From Microbulbifer donghaiensis (GTDB taxonomy: Bacteria > Pseudomonadota > Gammaproteobacteria > Pseudomonadales > Cellvibrionaceae), in NCBI RefSeq assembly GCF_900129095.1, contig NZ_FQVA01000003.1:207776-271775 (forward strand): 64,000 nucleotides of DNA. Reading direction: 5' to 3'. The notes below the pieces were generated by a model that ran no database searches, had not been told where the DNA came from, and worked only from the letters and a program-made list of their open reading frames with translations. Shown piece by piece: positions 53,143-63,900 of the stretch. Position numbers and translations under genes: made by a program. Positions within the stretch are counted from its first letter, which is position 1. The number at the start of each line of letters is the position of its first letter.

Positions 53143-54928
53143 CAGTTCATTTCTCCTTTACAGACAAACCTCTTGGAGGTGTTGAGCCAACATGGCTTGC
53201 GATCGACGCATAACAGAACGGCTAGAGGGTTCCACGCGCCGGGGAGAAATATGACAACAAGCGAGATTTGCCGACTTCCGATTTCCAGCAGCTTTTTCTT
53301 CTTCCCCAGCGAGGTATTTCTTCAACCTCGACCGGATAAAAATCGATCAGATTGAGTGTATCGGGCAATTTAAATTTTTGTGTGTAAGCGGAAAAAAAAC
53401 GGCGGTTACTGCATTATTCATCTTGAGTCTTTTAAAAAAGGATAACTTCTATGTCTGATAGGTTGTCACGCCGGATGGCAATACAGTTGTACTCGGTATT
53501 CTTCCGTCAACAATTACAGAGGCTAACTTCGACTCACTAATTATTCGCGCCACATTATGCGTCGTTGACTCTGAATGACTTTACAAATAGACCGGTAGGA
53601 CCGTATGACCAGAAGATGTAGTACGCGACCGGGGACAAAACGAACGGGGCAAGATCGATGACATCGATGGCTATATTGATGCAATTGATGAATTGGGAGC
53701 ACTGTTCGAGAAGTCGGAAAAATCGACTCATGAGATCCGGTCTTTTCGCCAATTACCACTTTCTGGAGACAGATTGATTTTTGCGCGTCCCGTGTACGGC
53801 GATATGCACTTGCGCCACCGCAGCCGAAGAAGGCGAGCGAGACGACAATCAGCCGCCGGCAGCGTCGGATTGCAGCGCAGTGGCTGTATGGCCAGTCTTC
53901 CGGAACTCTTCACCGCTATCCAGTTCCGCCTACCTGCTCCCCGGGCCCTTGTCATCGCCAGTCAATACAGAGGTTACCCCGGGGAGCAGCTGACCGCCCC
54001 GGGGACGCATCTCTGGCGTATTCACCGAGCGGGCGCGGAGATGCAGAATGGAAGCCGACTGAACATTTCTGAGTACACCGACAGTACTGACTTCAGCGAA
54101 CCGCCCCTCTTCGAGAGGCCGTGTTAACTTCCAACGATAGGTCTGTGAATAACCTGACTTAACAAACTACCAGGGTTCGTCTATGCCAAAAGTCACTTGT
54201 GTGGCCGTTAAATGGATGAATTGAATCGGGGATATGTAACTCTTTGGTCACCACAGTGAGCTGGTGCACTTGATACCAGGAATGGCCGGGATCTCCATGA
54301 GAGTGCGATGTTTTACATATTGATGCACAGCAATGCTCAAAAGGCGTGCAGCCTAAAATTATCCCAAAGAAATTACCTCCATATCATCTCACAGCACTTC
54401 CGGCCCTTACCCGCCCAAGAAAACATTAAACCTTCGTACACATTAAGAGCATTAATCTAAGCACCACTATTAGAGTCGATTAATAAAAGTATTTTTATTA
54501 GTGGTGGGTTCGCACAGTTCTCGAAATTATTCATTGATAAAATTGCGGGATTGATCACCAAAACCAAGGAAATAGATGCATAAACGGCAACTTATCAATG
54601 TAAGATATACCGCACTTTAAGCGAGGAATAGATCCATTAAATTTTGGCCATGTATAGACCGAAAGCAAAAAACAGAAGTGAGCGTCAACCTCTATCTCCA
54701 CGCTTTATGGCCCCCAAAGCACTCTTTCCATGCGAACCAATTAAGTACGGTGCGCAATTAGATTACATAAAATTACAACCATTAAATGCATTACGATTTA
54801 AGAAATTTTAATTATTGAAAATATATCCAATAACGAGTAAATGCGAGCTACAGAATCGCAAACACAACAACACTGACCAGAAGAGTTTTTAGACCAACTA
54901 GCGACAGACGATTAAAAAGGATTTAGCA
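53143..54928. other. 1.8-kb AT-rich, gene-poor region
   Basis: Between the pilin gene and the polyserine lipoprotein there is no credible long gene. The part from about 54150 to 54900 is clearly richer in A+T than the surrounding DNA. Long frames in it have improbable composition. Both flanking operons need promoters here. A possible 58-residue membrane protein is listed separately at 53555. Confidence 0.55.
53555..53731 (-). CDS. Possible 58-residue membrane protein
   Basis: A short frame starting MSRFFRLLEQCSQFINCINI and ending KSFRVNDA, with a hydrophobic middle segment (IAIDVIDLAPFVLSPVAYYI then FW). Nothing in the region is recognised. The ribosome site is weak, and an overlapping plus-strand frame is equally open, so this may be fortuitous or decayed. 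Confidence 0.25.
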   Translation of the reverse strand: MSRFFRLLEQCSQFINCINIAIDVIDLAPFVLSPVAYYIFWSYGPTGLFVKSFRVNDA

Positions 54929-57559
54929 ATGTCTACACCTATCGAAAGCTTCAGACAGTCACTGGAAAGTGTGACCGGAAAGCTCCCGGTTCTCTTCTTG
55001 AGTGCGCTGCTCGCGGCCTGTGGTGGAGGGGGCGGTGGTAGTGACAGTGGCGATGGCAGTTCGAGCAGCAGTTCTGGGGGCAGTAGTTCCAGCAGCAGCT
55101 CCAGTAGTTCCGGAGGCAGCAGTTCCAGCGGCGGCTCCAGTAGCTCCGGAAGCAGTAGTTCCAGTGGCGGCTCCAGCAGCTCCGGAAGCAGTAGCTCCGG
55201 TGGCAGCTCCAGCGGCGGCGAAGCACCCCCGTCCGCCGTCGCGACTGTTCTCAATGCCGAGGCCGGCTCCACTGTCGTCACGCTTACCTGGGAAGACACC
55301 GGGGCGCAAAGTTATGACCTCTTTTATTCCACGGCACCCAGCTGCGATATCGAGAACTACGCGAGCTGCCCGGGCGGAACCATGGTAGCGGGCGCCGAGT
55401 CACCGCACACAGTCACCGGGCTGAAAAATGACCAAAATTATTGGTTCCATGTCGAGTCAGTAGCCGAAGGTGGCACCGCGATCTCCAACGAGGCCGGGGC
55501 GCGACCACTCCAACTGAGGCCCAATGGTGATGTCTACGCCATTGCCCACGATGCCAGCGGCGACACCTACCTGAGCGGAAGCTTCTCTCAGTTGAGACTG
55601 CAGGCAGGCTCCGGCGTACCACTCAGCACGGCAACTGGCCGAATTTCTGGAGCCTTCCCCCCAGTGGATGGCAGTGTAAGAATCGCCGTCTCCGATGGCG
55701 CCGGCGGCCTGTATATTTACGGTGATTTCGACTCTGTAGGAGGAAAGATCCGCAACGACCTGGCGCATATCCGCGCCGACGGTACCGTGGGGGATTGGAG
55801 CCCAGAGGTCAAAATGGTGTTCGATACATCCTCACATGATGGACACATAAACACACTAGCAGTGTCTGGCGACACAGTGTACCTGGGCGGGTACTTTTCC
55901 GAAGTCAATGGACAGCCACGAAACTATCTGGCGGCCTTAGGACCTGACGGCAATCTACGCGAATGGAATCCAGATGCAAGCTCTACGGTCAATACTCTTG
56001 CCGTCGATGGTGACACAGTATATGTGGGCGGAGTTTTCTCACGTATAGGAGGCCATGACCGAGATTCCCTAGCTGCTATAGGCACCGACGGCATCCTGCG
56101 CGATTGGAGCCCTGCAGCTGATAAATATGTTGAAACTCTCGCAGTGTCTGACGGCACGGTGTATGCAGCAGGGTCGTTTAGCACCATCAACGGCCAGGCG
56201 CGAAACGGAATTGCGGCCATAGGTACTGACGGCACCCTGCGCGAATGGAGCCCGGACGTGGACGGCGAGATTAATACCCTAGTAGCTGATGGCAATACTG
56301 TTTTTGCAGGTGGATCGTTTACTAGTATCGACGGACAGGTGCGCAATAATATCGCAGCCGTTGGTACCGATGGCACCCTGCGCAGTTGGGACCCAGACGC
56401 CGATGAGGAAGTCTATGCCCTGATGGTAATAGATAATACTGTGTATATGGGCGGGGACTTCACCACTATCGGCGGGCAACCACGCGAGGGGCTGGCCGCT
56501 GTCGGAACCGACGGTACCCTGCGCGATTGGAGACCGGAGCTTGAAGGCTGGGTAGAGGCCCTCGCAATCACAAGAGGGGCTATATACGCAGGCGGGTGGT
56601 TTAACTCAATCAGCAGCGGCCACCTACGCAATAACCTGGCCGCTATTGGCAGCGATGGGGCCCTGCGCGAATGGAGCCCTGAAGTCGACGGCGAGGTTAC
56701 CAACCTCTTAGTGTCTGGCGGCACAGTGTATATGGGGGGAGTCTTCACCACTGTGAATGGGGAGACGCGCAATTCCTTGGCCGCCATCGGCACCGACGGC
56801 ACCCTGCTCAACTGGAACCCGGATGCCAACGGCCGTGTCTTCGCCCTCGTATTGGCCGGTGACACCCTGTACGCGGGCGGCTACTTCACCAGCATCGCCG
56901 GCCAGACGCGCAACTACTTGGCCGCGATAGGCACCGATGGCACCCTGAGCGACTGGAACCCGAATCCCGACAGATACGTAGCAACCCTCGCGGTGGCCGA
57001 CGACATAGTATACGCGGGAGGGGCCTTCACCAGCATCGGAGGCCAAGCGCGCAATTATCTGGCCGCTATCGGCACCGATGGTGCCCTGAGTAGCTGGAAC
57101 CCGGATGCCAATAACTTTGTCCAGAGCCTAGCAGTGGTCGGGAATAGTATCTACGTGGGCGGAAGATTCACCAGCTTCGGCGGGCAGTCACGTGAGCGTT
57201 TGGCGGCCATCGGTTTGGACGGCACCCTGCGGGAATGGAATCCAGCAGCGAACGGGGAAGTCACCTCCCTAATCGTCGTTGGCGACATCGTATATATAGG
57301 CGGTTCATTCCACAGCGTAAACGATCAGGATCGTTATCATCTGGCCGCCATCAACACCGATGGCAGCGTAAGCGACTGGAACCGGCCTGTAGCTGATTTT
57401 GGCTACCATATCCCAATCCGCGCTCTCACCGCGGCCAATGGTAAGCTGTACCTAGGCGGCCATTTTTATGCCGTAAACGGCAAGGATACACCTTACTTCA
57501 CGACCCTACCGCTTTTGATTACAGCAGATAGTGCCGGCGCGACTTACCTATACAAGTAG
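54929..57559 (+). CDS. Polyserine-linked lipoprotein with beta-propeller-like repeats
   Basis: An 876-residue predicted lipoprotein (signal SALLAACGGGG, lipobox LAAC at residue ~31). Residues ~40-98 are a serine/glycine linker (SSSSSSSGGSSSS units) of the type seen in Cellvibrio and Microbulbifer surface enzymes. Residues ~100-190 are an FN3-like domain (TVVTLTWEDTGAQSYDLFYS). From ~200 to the end there are 13 or more repeats of about 47 residues with core VYAGGxFTSIGGQxRNxLAA and IGTDGTLxxWNPDA, which suggests a beta-propeller of the delta-60 type. Function is unknown; a surface or periplasmic binding role is likely. A terminator follows at once. Confidence 0.85.
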   Translation: MSTPIESFRQSLESVTGKLPVLFLSALLAACGGGGGGSDSGDGSSSSSSGGSSSSSSSSSSGGSSSSGGSSSSGSSSSSGGSSSSGSSSSGGSSSGGEAPPSAVATVLNAEAGSTVVTLTWEDTGAQSYDLFYSTAPSCDIENYASCPGGTMVAGAESPHTVTGLKNDQNYWFHVESVAEGGTAISNEAGARPLQLRPNGDVYAIAHDASGDTYLSGSFSQLRLQAGSGVPLSTATGRISGAFPPVDGSVRIAVSDGAGGLYIYGDFDSVGGKIRNDLAHIRADGTVGDWSPEVKMVFDTSSHDGHINTLAVSGDTVYLGGYFSEVNGQPRNYLAALGPDGNLREWNPDASSTVNTLAVDGDTVYVGGVFSRIGGHDRDSLAAIGTDGILRDWSPAADKYVETLAVSDGTVYAAGSFSTINGQARNGIAAIGTDGTLREWSPDVDGEINTLVADGNTVFAGGSFTSIDGQVRNNIAAVGTDGTLRSWDPDADEEVYALMVIDNTVYMGGDFTTIGGQPREGLAAVGTDGTLRDWRPELEGWVEALAITRGAIYAGGWFNSISSGHLRNNLAAIGSDGALREWSPEVDGEVTNLLVSGGTVYMGGVFTTVNGETRNSLAAIGTDGTLLNWNPDANGRVFALVLAGDTLYAGGYFTSIAGQTRNYLAAIGTDGTLSDWNPNPDRYVATLAVADDIVYAGGAFTSIGGQARNYLAAIGTDGALSSWNPDANNFVQSLAVVGNSIYVGGRFTSFGGQSRERLAAIGLDGTLREWNPAANGEVTSLIVVGDIVYIGGSFHSVNDQDRYHLAAINTDGSVSDWNRPVADFGYHIPIRALTAANGKLYLGGHFYAVNGKDTPYFTTLPLLITADSAGATYLYK

Positions 57560-57574
57560 CGAACAATATTCGTC

Positions 57575-57606
57575 AAAAGGCCGGCTCGCGAGAGCCGGCC
57601 TTTTTT
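57575..57606 (+). terminator. Terminator of the lipoprotein gene
   Basis: AAAGGCCGGCTC-GCGA-GAGCCGGCC followed by TTTTTT, 15 nt after the stop. It closely resembles the two tRNA-Leu terminators. Confidence 0.95.
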
Positions 57607-57886
57607 GTATCCGCGGCTACTTCTTTTTACGATGTAAAATGTTTCGATAGAAAGAGACTTTTCCGGAGTTATTGTCAAATCTGGTATTCACGGACAAGAA
57701 TCAAGCGGCGTCCCGGTTGACCTCTTTCACTTCAATCCCATCTCTGAATTTCACACCGGTGATCACTTTCGCCAGTTAGTCAGTAGCTTGTAGCGATATC
57801 GCCAACGGGCAGTTCCGAAGCAACGTCGTACAACGGGCCGAGCTTCTGGAAAGATGACGCATTGAACCAAGTTTTTTGGCCGGGGC
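57607..57886. other. Convergent spacer
   Basis: A spacer of about 280 bp between two terminators, with no credible gene on either strand. Confidence 0.5.
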
Positions 57887-57918
57887 AAAAAAAAGGCCGA
57901 CTCTTTCGGAGTCGGCCT
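57887..57918 (-). terminator. Terminator of the giant repeat-protein gene
   Basis: Read on the minus strand, AAGGCCGACTC-CGAAA-GAGTCGGCC followed by a run of 8 T's, 59 nt after the stop codon of the giant gene. Confidence 0.95.
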
Positions 57919-57977
57919 TTGCTTGGACAATTTCGCTTGCTCATCAAGCCACGGAAGCTACGAACGGATCACGCCAA

Positions 57978-60900
57978 TTAACCTCCAACCTCTTCAGTTG
58001 CCAGCGCCGCCTGGTCACCCTCTCGCGGAGACTGATGTTGCAAATCGCCATCTTCCCCTTCCAGTTCGGCAGATCTGCGCGGCAGCTCATCCTCCTCCGG
58101 CGCCCCGGAAACCGTCAGAGGCAATAGTTGGTCACCGGTCAGTTGCATCTCCGGACTGTTCACCGCATCCACGCCGGTGCTATAGGGATTAACCGCACTG
58201 AAAATACCCGGATCCACCTGGGCAAAGTCCTCTACCGCGTTCTGTACCGCGGACTTCAGCCCCTGGGCAGCCTGGGCCCCGGCGACTGACTGCAGCTCGT
58301 CGCCCTTGGCCGTCAGCGTCGGAACTTGCCCGACAAAGTCTGGCTCAAAGTAACTGATCGATACGATATCGACGGAGTTGGACACATCCATACGCAACGG
58401 ATTGATCGCACTACCAATCACGCTCCACTGTTGCAGCTCGGTACCCAGCGTTACCTTGCCGGCCGTCAGGTGGGTATCGCCATAGGTCTCCGCAGTGAGA
58501 CTGCCGAACTTGGCGCTGTTCAGCGTAATTGTGCCGCCGCCCGCGTTGATTTCGTCGATGACCAGATCGCCCTGCGCGACAACGGAGATGTCGATATCGG
58601 CACCAGCAGTCTGGATATTGAGAACCTGTACATCGGAGGTGATATCTACATTACCGGCGACTGTCAGGTTCGCGCGATCGGCCTGCAAATCGCCGCCGAT
58701 GGTTTCGGTAGAGCTGCTGGTAATCGCGATATCGCCGCTGCCGTCATAGCCCAGGCGCACGCCATCGGCGAACAGGATTCCGGCGCCGTTGCGATTGAAG
58801 CTCGCGCTGTTGTCGCCACCATTGACGAAATCAAAGCCGAGATCGGTTTCCAGGGTCAGGCTGCCGGTATTGTTGTCCAACCATTCGAAACCGGAGAACT
58901 GGAAGTTGCCAACCCGGCTCGCGCTATCGAATATCTGCCAGGTCTCACCGGCGACATTGAACTGAAACTCATCATCACCGCCGCCGCCGTAAACAAGTAC
59001 GTCCTGGCTACTATCCACATCCACCTGTAGCAGGTCGTTGCCATCACCCAGCGACAGGCTATCCAGGGCGGTTCCGGCAAACAGCACCGTATCGTTACCG
59101 GCACCCGTATCAATCGCAGTAAACGTGCCACCGGCCAGCGTGAAGTGATCGGAGCCGCTGCCGGCAACTATCGACTCCACGCCACTAAATAGCAGTGACT
59201 CGTCGCCACTGCTGATCGTGCCCTGCGAAGCGCTCAAAGACCACTGCGCATCGATATCGGCACCGCGCAGCACATCGAAACCGCTACCGGCGGTGAAGCT
59301 GTTCAAACCGGCGAAGGTGACACCGGCAACCGTCAGGCTATCCAGGCTGTTGATGGCGTATTCGCTGTCGATATCCTGCCCCTGATAGGCGCCGGCGTTG
59401 TCGACCTGCTCCAGGTCCTCAAACACTACTGTCACGCTGTTCACGGTGGCCAGAGCACTGCCGTCCACCAAGGCGCCGCCGCTGCCGAGTGAGGTCCAGC
59501 TGGCGCCGTTGGCGGTGACGCTGTCACTGCCCGCCCCTGCAGCCACGGTTTCGAGACCACGGAAATTGATACCCGCGACACCGATATCGCCGCTCGCGGC
59601 CAGCTCAAAGTTGTCCGCGCCTGCGGTGCCCTGCAATCGATCGCTGCCGCCGCCAGCGCTGACCGCGCTGATACCAGAAAAGTCTATGCCGGCGGTGGTT
59701 AGAGCATTGTTGCCGCTGACGGCAAAGGTGTCGGCGCCGGCGGTGCCGACAATCCGGTTCACTCCACCCAGCGCCTCGACGCCGGCAACGCCATCAATGG
59801 TAATGCCGTAAGTCAGGATTTTTTTACTGCCCTGGAGCGCGAAACTTTCATCGCCTGCAGTACCCACCACGATAATGTTCGTGCCGCTCGCATTTTCGAT
59901 ATGGGTGAAGTCGATTCCGGCGGCCGCCACGGCACCGTTCTGCCCCGCCAGCGTGATATCACTGGCAACCGCAATACTGTCATCGCCATCACCCGCGTCG
60001 ATAGCCCCCAGGCCGCTGGTAAACAGCAGATCTGCAACCGCTACGCTGCCATCGGCCGCGACGTCAAAGCTGTCAGCGCCGGAAGAGCCCGTCAGGCTGT
60101 CCGCGATGATCGTATCCATATTTCTAATCAGCAGGCCGCCGGCATCGAGCTGCTTGCTGTTGCCGGTCAGGGCCAGCTGGCCCATATAGCCGGTGGCATC
60201 GAGCTGGTCGGCCGCAATGCCGGCATCGACAAATGCCAGGCCGGTAAAGGTGACGCCCTCGACCTCAATGCCGCTATCGGACAGAGCATACTGTTCCGCG
60301 GTGTCGGGCCCGTACAGGCCGGCGCCGGATGCCGCGACCCGCTCGACACCGGTAAAGGTAATGCCGCGGTTTGTCAGTTCATCGTTGTTTGCGGTCAGCG
60401 TCCAGTCCGTGCCGTCACCGGTCACACTGTCGCTACCGCTGCCGGCGGCAATGCTAGTGATGCCGCTAAAGGCTATCTCGTTGGCCTTTACGGCGTTGGC
60501 CCCCGTAACCACGTAACGGTCGCCATTGCCGGATGCCGCCAGGGTGCCGTTGGCCACCGCCTCAATATGGCTGAAATTGAGCCCACGAATTTCCGCCTCG
60601 CCGTCGGTGCCGGTCAGGGTGGCTGCGGCGCTGCTAGCCAGGGTAATGGTGTCGCTGCCGCCGCCGGCATCGACTCCGGTGAGTGACTGGAAGATGAGGC
60701 CATGGATAACGACATCGCTGTCGTCCTGCAGGCCGTAATTCTCAGCGGCCGCCGTGCCGAACAAGCCAGCCCCATCGGCGACCAACGTCTGCACACCGGC
60801 GAAAGTAATCAGACTGTTTTCGACCTCGCCTGGTGTCGCCTCGAGGGACCAGTCGATACCAGTGGCGCCGGTCGCCGTGCCGCCAGTGCCGGAATATTCG

Positions 60901-63900
60901 AGCCGCTCCAGGCCGCTGACATCGATCGGGCCAAGGCTCAGGGACCTGCTTCCGGTTACGTCAAAACTGCGCCCGTCACCGGCCACCCGCAGCAGATCGG
61001 CCCCGTCGCCGGCATTGATTTCACTGACACCACTGAAGGCGATTTCACCAGCCCGCAGGCTGTCGAGCGCATCCACGGCAAATTCATCAACGCCGGCAGT
61101 ACCGGCGAGTGTCGCGGTAGTCGCGCTGAAGATGTTGGCAAAGGTCAGGTCGAGACCCTGCGCGGTTAGTCGGTTATCGCTGCCGCTGAGAGCCAAGCCG
61201 GCGGCAAAGGCGCTGGCATCCAACACGTCGCTGCCGCCGACACCGTTGACCAGAGACAGATCAGAGAAGGTCACTGTATCAACCCTGACACCACCACTGG
61301 CCTCCAGAGTGAAGGTGTCAACTCCGGCGGTACCCAAAAGAATGCCGCGGTTCGTATTGACCGACTCGACACCGGTAAAAGCGATATTGTTGTTTTCCAT
61401 GGTGCCGAGCTTCCAGGTGGAGCCGGACAGGCCGGTAACACTGTCGCCACTCCCGCCCAGCGCATCGACACTATCGACACCGGCGAAGTTGATCTGGTTT
61501 GCCTTCAGCTGCTTGTCGCCGCGGATCTCGAAACTGTCGTTTCCGCCAGTACCCTCCAGGCTGGCAGCGGTGACATCGCTGATCCCGGTAACGGTAATCT
61601 CGTGCGCGACGACCTGATTGTCCGCACCGGACAGTGCAACCGCGTCCGTCACCAGCAGGTCGCCGCCGGCGGCGGTAACGGTGTCCACACCACTGAAATG
61701 GATCAACCAAGCATCCAGCGTTTTGGCGCCGGTTACCGTAAAGGTATCGGCACCGGCACTGCCGGTCAAAGCGGCGGTAATGGCATACTCAATGTTGAAG
61801 AAATCAATATCGCCCGCACTTAGCTGATAATCGCTACCACTCAGCGTGACTCCAAGGCCGGAACCGCTGGTATCCAGCGTATCGTCCCCGCCGCCGCCAT
61901 CGACGCTAGCGAGATTCTTGAAAGAGTGGCCGCCGTAGCTGACGGCACCGGTCCCTTGCAGCACAAAGGTGTCCGCATTCGCTGAGCCGTCCAGCCCGGC
62001 GTTTTGCGCGTGGAATTCCTCCACATTGGTAAAGACGATACCGTTGTTTTGCGGGTTGCCTAAAGCGTCGAGTGACCAGTTCTCGCCACTAAGCCCCGTT
62101 GCTTTATCACTGCCGGTACCGGCGGTCACACTTGTGATACCGGAGAAGTCGATACCGTTGGCGTTGATGGTGTCGGCGCCCGTGACCTCGAAGTCGTCCC
62201 CGTTGTTCGAGACCACCATGACGCCGTTGGTGGTACCGTCGATACCGGTGAAATCAATTTCGGCAGATCTCGCTTCTCGGGTATTGCCGTTCAGGATCAC
62301 ATTGCCGCTGGTGTCCAGAGTATCGTAACCGCCGCCGGCATGGACGTTGGACACATTGGAGAAGCTGATCTCGCGGCCGCCGGCCAGCGTGATATCGAAC
62401 GCGTTATTAGCGGTGAGAGTGAAAGTCTCGGCGGCGCCGCTGCCATTAACGGCATGGGTGGAGGCGACATCGACGCTGTCGATGCCGAAATAATTAATGC
62501 CGTTGCTAAAGAATTCTCCAGCGTCCGACAGCAGATCCACCTCGGCGCCGGCAGCCAGGCTATCCGTGCCAGTGCCCGCTGTTACCCTCGTCAGATCGAA
62601 AAAGTCGATATCGGAACCAGCAGGAACAGAAACAGTCAGGCTGCCGGCGGCACCGCCGGCGGTGAAACTGGTGGCAGTGTCAGTCGCGGTCAGTGACTGG
62701 GCGTGGACCTTATCGATGCCGGAAAACAGCAGGCCACCGGCATCGATTTCGTTGGCATTGGCGGTCAGGGATACTCCGGTATCGCCGAGAATATTGGCGT
62801 TCAGTAAGCCAGTGCCTGCAGAGGACTCGACAAAATTCGCCCCCTCTATCGTCAGGTTGGCAGTGGCAATATTTATCGCAAACGGATTGACGTCCGACGC
62901 AACCAGACTGAAGTTGTCATAGTTCTCTGGGGCAATCAGTCCGGCATTCACCGCAACCAGCATTTCAACGTTGGTAAACGTTATACCAATGCACTGCGCA
63001 TCACCGGAGGCGGTAATGGTCCAGTCTTCGGAGTCGTAGCCAATGACTGTATCATCTCCGCCAAGAGCGTTAACGAAAAGTGTAGTAAATTCCTCTTGAT
63101 CATTTACTCTTATCCTACCACCGGAGAGTATCTCAATAGTATCGACGCCGTCTGAAAGATTCACAGTTTCGACGTTCTTAATGAATTCACCCTCGAAAGT
63201 TATTTTATTTATTTTACCTGAATTACTATCTGTATTTTTCGCAAAAAGAAAATCGTTTCCACCATTACTATAGACAACTTGCAATCCGGAAAATTGGATT
63301 TCGTTTGCATCCAGCTTATTGTTCCCGGTTACATCAAAGGTATCCGTTCCGGTTGTTCCGTATAGCACCTCGACGAAAACGTTCTCTATTGCGGAGAAAG
63401 TTAAATTATTATCGTTGTCTTCAACCTCGTAATTATTTCCGGTCAGATGCAGTGCCTTTCCCGAGGCATCGAGTTCGTCATCGCCATCGCCGGCGTCTAC
63501 ATTCTCCAGGCCACTAAAAACTATGCCATAACTGGTGACATCCCCATCACTATTCAGACTGAAACTGTCCGCAGATGATGTTCCGAGCAGTACATCGCTT
63601 CCCTCACCAGCATTCACATGAGTAAGCGACTGAAAGGTGAAGTCGCCGACCACGACATCGCCATCCGATTCCAGGGTATAGGTATCGCCGTTGTCACTGC
63701 CTACCAGGCCGGCGGATTGCGCAATCAGGAATTCAACTCCGGTAAATGTAATCCCATTGTTGACTACGCCTTCACTCCCGTCGAAAGACCAGTCCTCACC
63801 AGTAAGGCCGGTTACCTCATCGGTGGTGGCGGTACCGGCGGCGACGCTGGTGATACCGGCAAAAGCGATCTCGTTCGCCTTGATGCTGTCAGTCCCGGTA

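Noticed and set aside
53693..54127. 144-codon plus-strand frame in the AT-rich gap
   Set aside because: Its start region is antisense to an equally open frame, Arg runs follow, and there is no motif or credible ribosome site.
54898..55299. Minus-strand Leu/Pro/Glu repeat frame
   Set aside because: It is the reverse complement of the polyserine linker and not a gene.
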